Virus record (IMG/VR): IMGVR_UViG_3300030098_004404
Coordinates: 50,601-114,600 of that record
DNA: 64,000 bases
DNA from: a virus
Reading direction: 5' to 3' (one strand)
Positions 43,546 through 50,660 of this stretch are shown one piece after another. How positions within the stretch are numbered: the first letter of the stretch is position 1; every line of letters starts with the position of its first letter. Made by a program: the position numbers and the translations under genes. The notes under the pieces were generated by a model that saw only the letters and a program-made list of their open reading frames with translations, ran no database searches and was not told the DNA's origin.

Positions 43546-44253
43546 TTACATACCAGTGATAGGCTTGTAGTCGAAGAAGTTTCCGCTAGTACTGATATTA
43601 GCGTCAACAAAGTCAACCATCATCACAAGTTCACCCGGTACCGCACGAGTTGGGTTAGCGGCACTGTCGCTATTAGCCGAGGTTGAGCCAGCGGCTGGAT
43701 CCCAGTAATTCTCGTTGAGAGCATCTGGAGCAGAAGCACTGTCAGCACCACCTGTTGCAGCAGCAACCCAGTTGATTCTACTACCCAAAGCAGCACCAGC
43801 ATCATTTCGAGATTTAGTGCTTGTCCAACTGAATCTGTTAGCTCGGAAAGCAGTAACGGTCTTAGCACCATACTGATTACGAGCACGCATAACGGCGTCG
43901 TTGGATGAGAACGATTTGCTTCTGGACGAAGACTGAATAGTGGTGTTTGCGTAGTTACCAAGACTGGTACTGACTCCCATCATTGGGAATCTAGAACCTG
44001 CTGCGGTTCCTCCATCCCAAGCAAAAGTACCATTCGCACCTTGTGCTTTGATGTTTCTTACCAGACCATTTTCTACATTAGCTGGGCCAGTCGGAACGCC
44101 TTTTTCTACGGCACTGTCGGCCAAAGAAAGTGCCTTGGTAATTACGTCACCAGTGCTAGAGTTTCCTAAAATTGTACCGCCTTCTTTAGCGGCTGTAAAC
44201 GTACCATTAGAGGTGTTCTTCAAATAGTTTGAAGTGTTACCCGGAACTGCCAT
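43546..44253 (-). CDS. Probable abundant virion protein
   Basis: 235 aa, rich in Ser, Ala, Gly, Asn and Thr with no predicted membrane segment. It is monocistronic in effect: a candidate late promoter (44331-44340) precedes it and a strong terminator follows. AAGGAG precedes the ATG. The composition and isolation suggest a highly expressed capsid, decoration or tail component. I do not recognise a capsid fold in it, so the exact role is open. Confidence 0.6.
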   Translation of the reverse strand: MAVPGNTSNYLKNTSNGTFTAAKEGGTILGNSSTGDVITKALSLADSAVEKGVPTGPANVENGLVRNIKAQGANGTFAWDGGTAAGSRFPMMGVSTSLGNYANTTIQSSSRSKSFSSNDAVMRARNQYGAKTVTAFRANRFSWTSTKSRNDAGAALGSRINWVAAATGGADSASAPDALNENYWDPAAGSTSANSDSAANPTRAVPGELVMMVDFVDANISTSGNFFDYKPITGM

Positions 44254-44330
44254 AATAATCTCCTTGTTGATTAAAAAACAAAATTAAACGATATTTCCAA
44301 TATTCCACAAAAAGATCCAGTTCCTAGCTA

Positions 44331-44340
44331 TATATACGCA
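44331..44340 (-). promoter_or_regulatory. Candidate late promoter (TGCGTATATA)
   Basis: The minus-strand 10-mer TGCGTATATA is identical to that at 37132-37141 before the tail-tube-like gene. Here it lies 78 bases before the virion-protein ATG and directly after the sigma-like factor's stop codon. Looser TGTGTATA matches lie before the genes ending at 60806 and 55820. Confidence 0.45.
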
Positions 44341-44345
44341 ACTAT

Positions 44346-44819
44346 TTAATCTAAGCAATTTTTTTGGCAAACTTTTATGGCTTTTTTTAGTCTTCTACGT
44401 GCAGTCTCTCTGCTATACCCATTAGACTTGCCAATTTCCACCATTGTCATGTTATGATAAAACCTTTTATCAATCACATCTTTTAGCTCTGGATCTAGGC
44501 CGGTAAGTATGTCAAACACTTCCATGCGTCCACGGGTACTGATGTCAGTCTTGTCGAAATTTTCATCTCGATTGAATTCCATTCTTTTCTTCTTGAGTTT
44601 ATTTTTAAAAGCAAAGCTAATCTGCTGATAGAGATATGAAGTGAACTTGGTGCCTCTATCGGCATCATATTTATCCATACATCTCCAAAGTGTTTGCATC
44701 TTAATTGACTCTATGTCGTCTGGGTCGATAGAGTTTTTGTATCTGTTCGCAACCTTGTTCATAATATTTTGAACGTCAGAGCTTTTCCAATAGTCTTCGT
44801 AAGTAGTGCAATTATCCAT
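44346..44819 (-). CDS. Sigma-70-family-like factor
   Basis: 157 aa. DPDDIESIKMQTLWRCMDKYDADRGTKFTSYLYQQI resembles sigma region 2 (core binding and -10 recognition). TMVEIGKSNGYSRETARRRLKKA is a helix-turn-helix like region 4. This size and order match phage late sigma factors and ECF sigma factors. ATG at 44819 has AGAGGTGATC upstream. It could direct transcription from TGCGTATATA sites. Confidence 0.8.
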   Translation of the reverse strand: MDNCTTYEDYWKSSDVQNIMNKVANRYKNSIDPDDIESIKMQTLWRCMDKYDADRGTKFTSYLYQQISFAFKNKLKKKRMEFNRDENFDKTDISTRGRMEVFDILTGLDPELKDVIDKRFYHNMTMVEIGKSNGYSRETARRRLKKAIKVCQKNCLD

Positions 44820-45468
44820 GATCACCTCTCAAAATGATTCCGCCTAGTTTCTGTTTAGTTTCCAATAATTCATTCAATCCGTCTAGATAGGCTTGGTCTA
44901 GATGGTCTGAAACAATATAGTCAACCTTGCCAGTAGGAGCAACTAGTATAGACCAGTATTTCGTACTCTCAAGCTGTTCCTTAATTAAGTTTACTGTCGC
45001 TTGTGTTTGTTCGTCTGACAGTAATTCCTTTTCTGTATATCCGCATAACTTCTTTTCTATGTCTAGTCTAACCTCTTTAAAGCTAAAGAGCCTAGCTATT
45101 CCAATGAAGAAGCTGTATCTTCCTAATATCTTTAGTGCCTCAACACCCTTTACTTTAGATAACGTCTCTTTAACCCCATGCGTAACATCAAAATTAGTGC
45201 TGCCAAGCCAACAGTCCCATCTATCGGACGGTTTGAATGGCGAGTCTAGGTGGTACATACCCATCGGCGTGTGTAGTATTTTGGGTTGTTGATCAATGAG
45301 TCCCGCAAATGGGAGTATTTGCATTTCGCCAGTTTCCTGCATTTCGCCAAGCTCGTTCTGTAGCTCTTCTAAAAGCAGTTCTTCTGTGCCTATTTGTTCA
45401 TCTACAATAGCATTCCAGCTTTTCCAGCAAATCTTCTTACGTGATTTGAGATTGTATTCATCGAACAT
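44812..45468 (-). CDS. Hypothetical protein upstream of sigma-like gene
   Basis: 218 aa. A segment LGSTNFDVTHGVKETLSKVKGVEALKILGRYSFFIGIARLFSF recalls a protein family seen in other large phages, but I cannot name a function. The C-terminus ILVAPTGKVDYIVSDHLDQAYLD is alpha/beta. It overlaps the sigma-like gene by 8 bases and may be co-regulated with it. Confidence 0.6.
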   Translation of the reverse strand: MFDEYNLKSRKKICWKSWNAIVDEQIGTEELLLEELQNELGEMQETGEMQILPFAGLIDQQPKILHTPMGMYHLDSPFKPSDRWDCWLGSTNFDVTHGVKETLSKVKGVEALKILGRYSFFIGIARLFSFKEVRLDIEKKLCGYTEKELLSDEQTQATVNLIKEQLESTKYWSILVAPTGKVDYIVSDHLDQAYLDGLNELLETKQKLGGIILRGDHG

Positions 45469-45479
45469 ATATTCCTCCC

Positions 45480-45827
45480 TTAAATGCTGGTTATTTTATC
45501 AGGAGGCACGACCACTGAATCACCTTTACTGTCAATCGACGCATACTTGTATATTATATTCTCTATTGCCATAAAGTCGGTCTCCGCATTATTTAATACG
45601 CATTGGTTCTTAATTTCTTCAAATATTTTATTGCCCAAATCATCAATAAGCAGCTTGTAAAATATAGAAGCAACACCCAACAATCCGTCGTCTGTTGGCT
45701 CCCAGTCACAATTATATACTATCTCTCCCTCTTTGTCAACCAGTATAGTCAATTTTGCTGAGAAATCTTGTTCGCTAGAACTGTTGTTGCTGGAGACATC
45801 TTGGTCTTTGTGAGAGTCCTCTGTCAT
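45480..45827 (-). CDS. Hypothetical acidic protein
   Basis: 115 aa. The N-terminal ~25 residues are Ser and Asp rich and likely disordered; the rest is a small domain (AKLTILVDKEGEIVYNCDWEPTDDG then helices). It overlaps the upstream gene by 53 bases in another frame, supported by GGAAGA before its ATG. Function unknown. Confidence 0.55.
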   Translation of the reverse strand: MTEDSHKDQDVSSNNSSSEQDFSAKLTILVDKEGEIVYNCDWEPTDDGLLGVASIFYKLLIDDLGNKIFEEIKNQCVLNNAETDFMAIENIIYKYASIDSKGDSVVVPPDKITSI

Positions 45828-46164
45828 AAAATTCTTCCAAGTCCTGTAAAAGGTAAGGTTTAGTTAGTCTGTATCCTTCTTTAACGCCTAGAGTGCCCTC
45901 TGGTACTAATACTGAGTATAAAGCTTCGCACTCGGTAGAACCACGTTCATGTCTAATGTCAGACAAGAGCGGGGATGCCCAGTCACAATTCAGACTACAA
46001 CAAGACTCATAAAGCTCTTGTATGGTTTCTGGTATTGTTTTGGTAGACACATATTTACTAGGAAACCCCCCATCGTCACGCACGACGATATCTAAAAAGT
46101 CAGGTGCTAATGGACTAAAACTAGAATCTGCCTGCATCATTAGTAGCGTTATCTTAAACTTCAT
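45775..46164 (-). CDS. Hypothetical protein (possible Nudix-like core)
   Basis: 129 aa. FLDIVVRDDGGFPSKYVSTKTIPETIQELYESCCSL has the strand-then-helix feel of a Nudix domain but lacks a clear Nudix box, so that idea is weak. C-terminal residues are encoded in the same DNA as the start of the next gene. Function unknown. Confidence 0.5.
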   Translation of the reverse strand: MKFKITLLMMQADSSFSPLAPDFLDIVVRDDGGFPSKYVSTKTIPETIQELYESCCSLNCDWASPLLSDIRHERGSTECEALYSVLVPEGTLGVKEGYRLTKPYLLQDLEEFYDRGLSQRPRCLQQQQF

Positions 46165-46171
46165 AGATTAT

Positions 46172-46411
46172 CTAGTTGCCTTCCTGTGACTCGTCTTGGC
46201 TAACTTGTTCTTTTTGATTGGCCTGAACTTGACTCTGAAGCCTGTTCAATGTTTCTACTTCTGCAATTTTCCTAGTGTACGTTGCAACGGCCACAGCCAG
46301 TCTATCGACGGAACCTTTTTTTGTTGGTTCTGCTAGTACCGAATTTATCTCAAACGCAGCCACATCAATTTCTGATCTTAGTTCGCTTTTTAAAACGTTA
46401 ATAATATCCAT
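46172..46411 (-). CDS. Small helical protein
   Basis: 79 aa, predicted two helices with a Gln and Glu rich C-terminus (QANQKEQVSQDESQEGN). It may form a coiled coil. An imperfect hairpin (46426-46452) lies in its leader. Function unknown. Confidence 0.55.
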   Translation of the reverse strand: MDIINVLKSELRSEIDVAAFEINSVLAEPTKKGSVDRLAVAVATYTRKIAEVETLNRLQSQVQANQKEQVSQDESQEGN

Positions 46412-46425
46412 CTTTTTTCCTTAAA

Positions 46426-46452
46426 GGAGGGGCGTCTCAGGGACACCCCTTA
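46426..46452 (-). other. Leader hairpin
   Basis: The minus-strand AGGGGTGTC and GACGCCCCT can pair as a 9-bp stem with one G-T pair and a short loop. It lies between the 46-aa membrane peptide and the 79-aa protein. No U-tract follows directly, so it is more likely a processing or translation-control element than a full terminator. Confidence 0.4.
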
Positions 46453-46466
46453 TTTAAAACATTCTC

Positions 46467-46607
46467 TTAGAATAAAAATCTTGACCACCAGCCCTGAGCG
46501 GCACCCAAGAAATAAAGACCTACAAGCACTCCTCCCACTACCGCAGCACGTCTAATAAGCTTGTGCTTTCTTATAAAAGTACCGATTGGCCCCTTAAAAA
46601 GTGGCAT
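46467..46607 (-). CDS. 46-aa membrane peptide
   Basis: ATG at 46607 with AAGGGGG upstream gives MPLFKGPIGTFIRKHKLIRR, a basic N-terminus, then a hydrophobic helix (AAVVGGVLVGLYFLGAAQGWW) and a stop at 46467. One transmembrane segment with positive-inside charge. It belongs to the cluster of small membrane proteins at 46-51 kb. Confidence 0.65.
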   Translation of the reverse strand: MPLFKGPIGTFIRKHKLIRRAAVVGGVLVGLYFLGAAQGWWSRFLF

Positions 46608-46628
46608 AAAACCCCCTTATGGTTATTG

Positions 46629-47078
46629 TTACCTAAAACACCAAGACAGGCCATCGAAATGGCTTGCCAACTTTTCTTTTTCTTCCTTTGTTATAGTATG
46701 GTTTTCTGTTCCGATTATGCCAGACATTAATCCAACTAAACCGCTAGAAAGACCTTCGTATTTGCCCCTTAGTCTTCCTTTGAAAAACGTTTTACCAGCC
46801 TCAGTATAGATGTCATTTATCTGTTGAGCATCAACCGAGTAATCCTTAAGCCTCTCCGAAAAAACCTTATTGAAAGCAAACATATCCGCCCTGTCTTTAC
46901 TATCGGTAACTTTGTCGGCTATACTTGAGACTCTCTCTAAAATTTCTTCGCTTGGTTCAACAACATTGTTGTCGTCAGGTTTAGGAGTAAAATCAGGAAT
47001 CCTTTCCTGAATTACAGGCAAAAAAACTGCCGCAAGAATGAGAACCGCACCCAAGATTAATCTTGTTTTATTCGACAT
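46629..47078 (-). CDS. Membrane-anchored hypothetical protein
   Basis: 149 aa. An N-terminal hydrophobic helix (LILGAVLILAAVFLPVI) is followed by a soluble helical domain. It is probably anchored in the inner membrane with its domain outside. It belongs to the cluster of small membrane proteins between the holin-like gene and the sigma-like gene. No family recognised. Confidence 0.6.
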   Translation of the reverse strand: MSNKTRLILGAVLILAAVFLPVIQERIPDFTPKPDDNNVVEPSEEILERVSSIADKVTDSKDRADMFAFNKVFSERLKDYSVDAQQINDIYTEAGKTFFKGRLRGKYEGLSSGLVGLMSGIIGTENHTITKEEKEKLASHFDGLSWCFR

Positions 47079-47086
47079 AATTGCTC

Positions 47087-47383
47087 CTAATCGGTTTCGT
47101 TGCTTGCTAATTTCTCAGTTTTCTTCTTTTTGCATAGAAGAGGAAAAACCTCTTCAAGTTTTAATGATGCCTGTTCTAGACCTAAGTCCTCGCACGCATC
47201 ACACAGATTCTCCCACTTGAGAACTATGTCTGTTATAGTATTATCGGGTATAGAGCCGATATCCTTTACTTTGTTTTCCTCTTTATTTGAGAAAAGCTCC
47301 ATAACGACTGGGGCCACCAATAGGAGACCCATGCCCATCAATACTAACTGTAGTGGATTTAAGTCACTCAGAAATTGAAGCAT
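47087..47383 (-). CDS. Single-pass membrane protein
   Basis: 98 aa. LVLMGMGLLLVAPVVMELF near the N-terminus is a transmembrane helix, then a charged soluble part with one Cys pair (LCDACEDLG). It ends in basic residues. Adjacent to the holin-like gene with a 12-base gap; a lysis accessory is possible. Confidence 0.6.
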   Translation of the reverse strand: MLQFLSDLNPLQLVLMGMGLLLVAPVVMELFSNKEENKVKDIGSIPDNTITDIVLKWENLCDACEDLGLEQASLKLEEVFPLLCKKKKTEKLASNETD

Positions 47384-47395
47384 TTTAAATCCTTA

Positions 47396-47572
47396 TTATT
47401 TTGTTTCTCGAACGGTGTCACCGATAACCCAAGCTACAACGATGGTTACAACACCAACGATTTGCTCCGTGTCAAGAGTGAGCCCGAAAAGTTCAGACGA
47501 TACGACACCAGCCAAACCAACAGCCGACACCCAGAATCTACGTGATTTAAGTAAAGATTTTACCTTATCCAT
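47396..47572 (-). CDS. Holin-like protein
   Basis: 58 aa. SRRFWVSAVGLAGVVSSELFG and IVGVVTIVVAWVIGDTVRETK form two transmembrane helices in the pattern of a common small holin-like phage family (SRRFW...GLxxxV...VVTIVVAWIIGD). ATG at 47572 is preceded by TTGGAGAG and preferred over the TTG at 47584. An exact sigma70 promoter lies 324 bases upstream inside the previous gene. Confidence 0.75.
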   Translation of the reverse strand: MDKVKSLLKSRRFWVSAVGLAGVVSSELFGLTLDTEQIVGVVTIVVAWVIGDTVRETK

Positions 47573-47606
47573 TTTACTCTCCAATTAAAAGTTTAACAAA
47601 ACATAA

Positions 47607-48014
47607 TTATCTAAAAATAGGGAATAATAACCCCCTACTCCTAGTTACTTCTTTATTTTTACATTGACACGAGCACCCCTTTTTATTGCATCCACAGTCA
47701 CAAGCTTCATTGTTGTTTTTTGCTGAGTGATATGGACACGGGGTAACGTGACCGTCTCCTTGTATTATTTTTCCAGTGCCCTTACATACGCACTTTTCAG
47801 GATCCGGATCTGGCCCCAAAGGCGTATCATCTGGAACCGGAGTCTTTCCAAGTACCTTTGCCTCTGCTAAAGCAAATGACTTGTTAGCCTCTATCATTAT
47901 ACTCTCTATGTCGTAATTTGTCAAGTCTTTTTTTGAATTTTCTGGGTTAATATTGAAGTAAAAGAGTGCAACTACAACAACAAGCCCTACAATCGCCCTT
48001 TGTTTGAAATTCAT
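47607..48014 (-). CDS. Membrane-anchored Cys-rich protein
   Basis: 135 aa. N-terminal transmembrane helix (AIVGLVVVVALFYF). The C-terminal part holds ten cysteines in CVCKG, CPYH, CDCGC and CSCQC groups, resembling a metal-binding or disulfide-rich domain. The C-terminal nine residues are basic. An exact consensus promoter (47896-47924) lies inside this gene. Related Cys-rich peptide at 50455-50649. Confidence 0.68.
   Translation of the reverse strand: MNFKQRAIVGLVVVVALFYFNINPENSKKDLTNYDIESIMIEANKSFALAEAKVLGKTPVPDDTPLGPDPDPEKCVCKGTGKIIQGDGHVTPCPYHSAKNNNEACDCGCNKKGCSCQCKNKEVTRSRGLLFPIFR
47896..47924 (-). promoter_or_regulatory. Exact consensus sigma70 promoter inside a gene
   Basis: Minus-strand TTGACA (47919-47924), 17-base spacer and TATAAT (47896-47901). 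It lies inside the coding region of the Cys-rich protein and would transcribe the holin-like and small membrane protein genes separately. The Leu-Thr and Met-Ile codons that make the motif are ordinary, so chance must be considered, but all twelve bases match. Confidence 0.7.
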
Positions 48015-48934
48015 TAGAATACCTCGTCTATTGTCCAGTCTATTTTTCTAGCGGGGAATCCATCTACGTTGCTGAATACCCAAGCACCTCCGCCAGACAA
48101 CATGCCTCTTGCATCCTTTTCTCGTATCCAAAAGCTGCCCTCTGGCTGATCGTGTTTCTTGGGGCCGGAGTTCCAAATTCCCCAACTATTTTGAACTAGA
48201 AAAAGTGTTTCGTTTAGAGTTTTGCGAGAATCATCGCAAGCGATCCAAGCCATAGCATGACTCCACCTGCCAGAACGTTTGGCGATGCCGTTAGCATCCC
48301 TACGAGAACTGAAGCCATACCCACTACATACACTAAGTGCATAGCCATTAGCAAGGGCGTCTCTAGCTTCTTCAACTGTTCTGACGTTAGATATTGTTTT
48401 GACCTGATGCTTTTTAGCTTCCGTAGTATATACATCTTTTGGTATTCTCTTTTTTGCACCTAGTGACGAGTTGTAAACTGAAAGATCAACATCTCCGTAG
48501 TCTTTTCTTAGGAGTATGCCTCCCGTTTGATGAACATATCTAGCCGCACCACTACATGTCATTCCTTGTCCGTTGTGACTTCTGGATTGATATATAGCTT
48601 CTGTAGCACCACGAGCGACAAAATCTTCTCTTTCTGACTTAACATCTATTTCCACAGATCTGGTTATATCTACAGCGTTTCTTGTGGAGTGGGATACGCA
48701 GTCTCCCGTCGTCTGTCTCTCCGATGGCCCAAAAGACGGATCGAACTTTAATAGGCTTTTGAAGGGGAGACTTAGTTTGCCTTCACCAGAACCACATAGA
48801 TCGTAGGCGGCTGCACCAAAAACAGGCATGGGAAGCTCTCCCATAAGTTTTTTCACATCTTCTTCGTCGCAGACCGCACCAATAAACCCGTCGCGATACT
48901 TATTTAGTATTCTTCTTGGTGTACTAAAGTCCAT
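48014..48934 (-). CDS. Papain-like cysteine peptidase
   Basis: 306 aa. Catalytic residues fit a C1-type peptidase: Gln74 and Cys79 in RQTTGDCVSHSTRN, His226 in WSHAMAWIACDD, and Asn249-Ser-Trp251 in VQNSWGIWN. It lacks a signal peptide, so export would need a holin or it acts in the cell. Options are host-cell lysis, cleavage of crosslinked surface protein, or virion maturation. It overlaps the Cys-rich gene downstream by one base. Confidence 0.85.
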   Translation of the reverse strand: MDFSTPRRILNKYRDGFIGAVCDEEDVKKLMGELPMPVFGAAAYDLCGSGEGKLSLPFKSLLKFDPSFGPSERQTTGDCVSHSTRNAVDITRSVEIDVKSEREDFVARGATEAIYQSRSHNGQGMTCSGAARYVHQTGGILLRKDYGDVDLSVYNSSLGAKKRIPKDVYTTEAKKHQVKTISNVRTVEEARDALANGYALSVCSGYGFSSRRDANGIAKRSGRWSHAMAWIACDDSRKTLNETLFLVQNSWGIWNSGPKKHDQPEGSFWIREKDARGMLSGGGAWVFSNVDGFPARKIDWTIDEVF

Positions 48935-49994
48935 TTACTAGCTCCTTAGTTGAGTTTTGCCAACTAAATTTTTTGGCAGTTTCTATACCATCAGGATTAT
49001 AAAGCGAACCAGTCTCTTGTTTTTCTCTATGTACAGATCTCATGTGCTGTACTAGCTGTTCTTTAGGGGACTCTGATAACTCTGCCCATCTTCCATATTC
49101 ACCAGAAAAGAAAATTCCGTCTTGTGCCTGTTCTAGGTTATCTACATTTATTAATAGAGAGTTGTCTTGGTTGCAGAACTCGGTATGTGCCGAGTAATTT
49201 GTAGTAATAACCTTTTTACCACAGGCCATCATTTCTAGCAGCTCTAGGTTCCAGCCTTCAGCTCTCGCCGGAAAAACACCACAGTCGCTTTGACGCATAA
49301 TAGTATACACATCTTTATGGGATGCTTGTCTAGGAATTATCCTTATCTTACTGCCTAAAGGGGAATTTTTGTAAAGATCTGCCCACGCTTGGTTTTGATT
49401 GCCTATAAAGGGGTTTTCACACATCATCCACAATTCTACATCGTCATTGTGCTCAAATGCCAGATTAAAACACTCTAAAAGTATGTCGTGCCCTTTTCTC
49501 TTTTCCCATTTGCCGCAGTTAAAGAATATGGTCTTCGGGCGATTAGATATAAATGGCTGAAACACATCCGTGTCTACGCCAAGTGGAACCACATGGACAC
49601 GCCCATCGTCAAAGAAGTGTCCGATCATCTGGTCTAAGATTATACTTTTTGCCCACTCAGAACAGACAAAAATCTTATCACAATGACTAAGGCTTAGCTT
49701 TTCTTCCTCGCTGAATTCGTCCAGCTCAAATATGGGAAACCCTATATGTTCCCCATGTCCCACAAATTGAAATAGGTCATTTTGATGCCATATTTTAACA
49801 CATGGCTTTATGGTCATGTCGTCTCGGTTCTTTAGTCCGGTCTCGATATCTGAATCAATAAACTCTGGTTTTCCGATTGGGTACAGGGCAGTGGTGCGGT
49901 ATTCCGCTAATAAGTTTTTAAATAAATTATATCCCGCTACCCCGTAGCCCAAACTGTTTATGGGTGTAATCAGATTTATCAATTTTGTTTCCAA
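48924..49994 (-). CDS. Glycosyltransferase family 4 (GT-B)
   Basis: 356 aa. ITPINSLGYGVAGYNLF is a GT-B N-terminal loop, and IFFNCGKWEKRKGHDILLECF plus GVFPARAEGWNLELLEMMACG are family 4 donor-site motifs. It is well away from the main glycan island, between the papain-like peptidase and the exported proteins. Overlaps the peptidase gene by 11 bases. Confidence 0.9.
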   Translation of the reverse strand: METKLINLITPINSLGYGVAGYNLFKNLLAEYRTTALYPIGKPEFIDSDIETGLKNRDDMTIKPCVKIWHQNDLFQFVGHGEHIGFPIFELDEFSEEEKLSLSHCDKIFVCSEWAKSIILDQMIGHFFDDGRVHVVPLGVDTDVFQPFISNRPKTIFFNCGKWEKRKGHDILLECFNLAFEHNDDVELWMMCENPFIGNQNQAWADLYKNSPLGSKIRIIPRQASHKDVYTIMRQSDCGVFPARAEGWNLELLEMMACGKKVITTNYSAHTEFCNQDNSLLINVDNLEQAQDGIFFSGEYGRWAELSESPKEQLVQHMRSVHREKQETGSLYNPDGIETAKKFSWQNSTKELVNGL

Positions 49995-50009
49995 TCTAGA
50001 ATATGTAAT

Positions 50010-50035
50010 CCGCTTTTTTTATATCAGAAAAGCGG
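50010..50035 (-). other. Intergenic hairpin
   Basis: In the 92-base gap (49995-50086) CCGCTTTT and AAAAGCGG pair perfectly around a 10-base loop. Neither strand has a U-tract directly after the stem, so it is not a standard terminator. It could be an mRNA processing or stability element between the secreted protein and the glycosyltransferase. Confidence 0.4.
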
Positions 50036-50086
50036 CTTATAAAAACTGATTAATATATAGTCTATCGTCACTCAGACTTCTGCACA

Positions 50087-50455
50087 TTAAAACCTAAAAT
50101 GAAAGAAAAAACCTTGAAAGGGTGCTGGGTAAACTGGCACCGGCTGAGGTTGAATAATCACCGGAGGATAATAAGACGGAACTCTATAGTATCTAAAGTA
50201 TGGATTTACAGGTCTGTAGTAATAGTCATAGAAACCAAAACCATGTTTAGTTTCGATCCTTGGTTGCTGTGGCTGAGTCTGGGGTCTCTGCCACTGTTGC
50301 TTTCCGGGAATCTGTGGTCTTGTTACGGGTGGTCGTGTAAAATCTCTAGGTACGCTCTTTACAGTCGGAGGCTTGATAACCTTGCGTTCGGGCTGCTCTG
50401 CTTCGGCTGACAAAGGAACAAACAAGAGACATAGTATTGATGCTAAATATTTCAT
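50087..50455 (-). CDS. Secreted Pro/Tyr-rich protein
   Basis: 122 aa. ATG at 50455 (MKYLASILCLLFVPLSAEAE) gives a classic signal peptide ending at AEA. The mature part is rich in Pro, Arg, Gln and Tyr, with aromatic patches (YDYYYRPVNPYFRYYR) at the end. ATG is preferred over the start at 50479 because GAGGTG lies upstream and it shares a base with the preceding stop (TAATG). Likely periplasmic or surface-located; role unknown. Confidence 0.7.
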   Translation of the reverse strand: MKYLASILCLLFVPLSAEAEQPERKVIKPPTVKSVPRDFTRPPVTRPQIPGKQQWQRPQTQPQQPRIETKHGFGFYDYYYRPVNPYFRYYRVPSYYPPVIIQPQPVPVYPAPFQGFFFHFRF

Positions 50456-50649
50456 TATGACACCTCGCAGTCTGGACACTCACAAGCGTCTTGACATATA
50501 CACTCTTGAACTGGGCATGGGCATTCGTTTTCGCATATATCACAAATCACAGGATTCTCCTTTGTAAACATGTTTTTTACTTCGTCTTTATTGATAAATA
50601 GGATTGCACCCACAATCAATACAGCTAAAAAGGGTATTTTAAACTTCAT
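50455..50649 (-). CDS. Membrane-anchored Cys-rich peptide
   Basis: 64 aa. An N-terminal helix (IPFLAVLIVGAILFI) is followed by a short acidic linker and ten cysteines in pairs such as CDIC, CPC, CIC, CEC and CPDC. This recalls metallothionein-like metal binding or dense disulfides. AAGGAT precedes ATG. It resembles the C-terminal part of the protein at 47607-48014. Confidence 0.68.
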   Translation of the reverse strand: MKFKIPFLAVLIVGAILFINKDEVKNMFTKENPVICDICENECPCPVQECICQDACECPDCEVS

Positions 50650-50660
50650 GATAGTTATCC

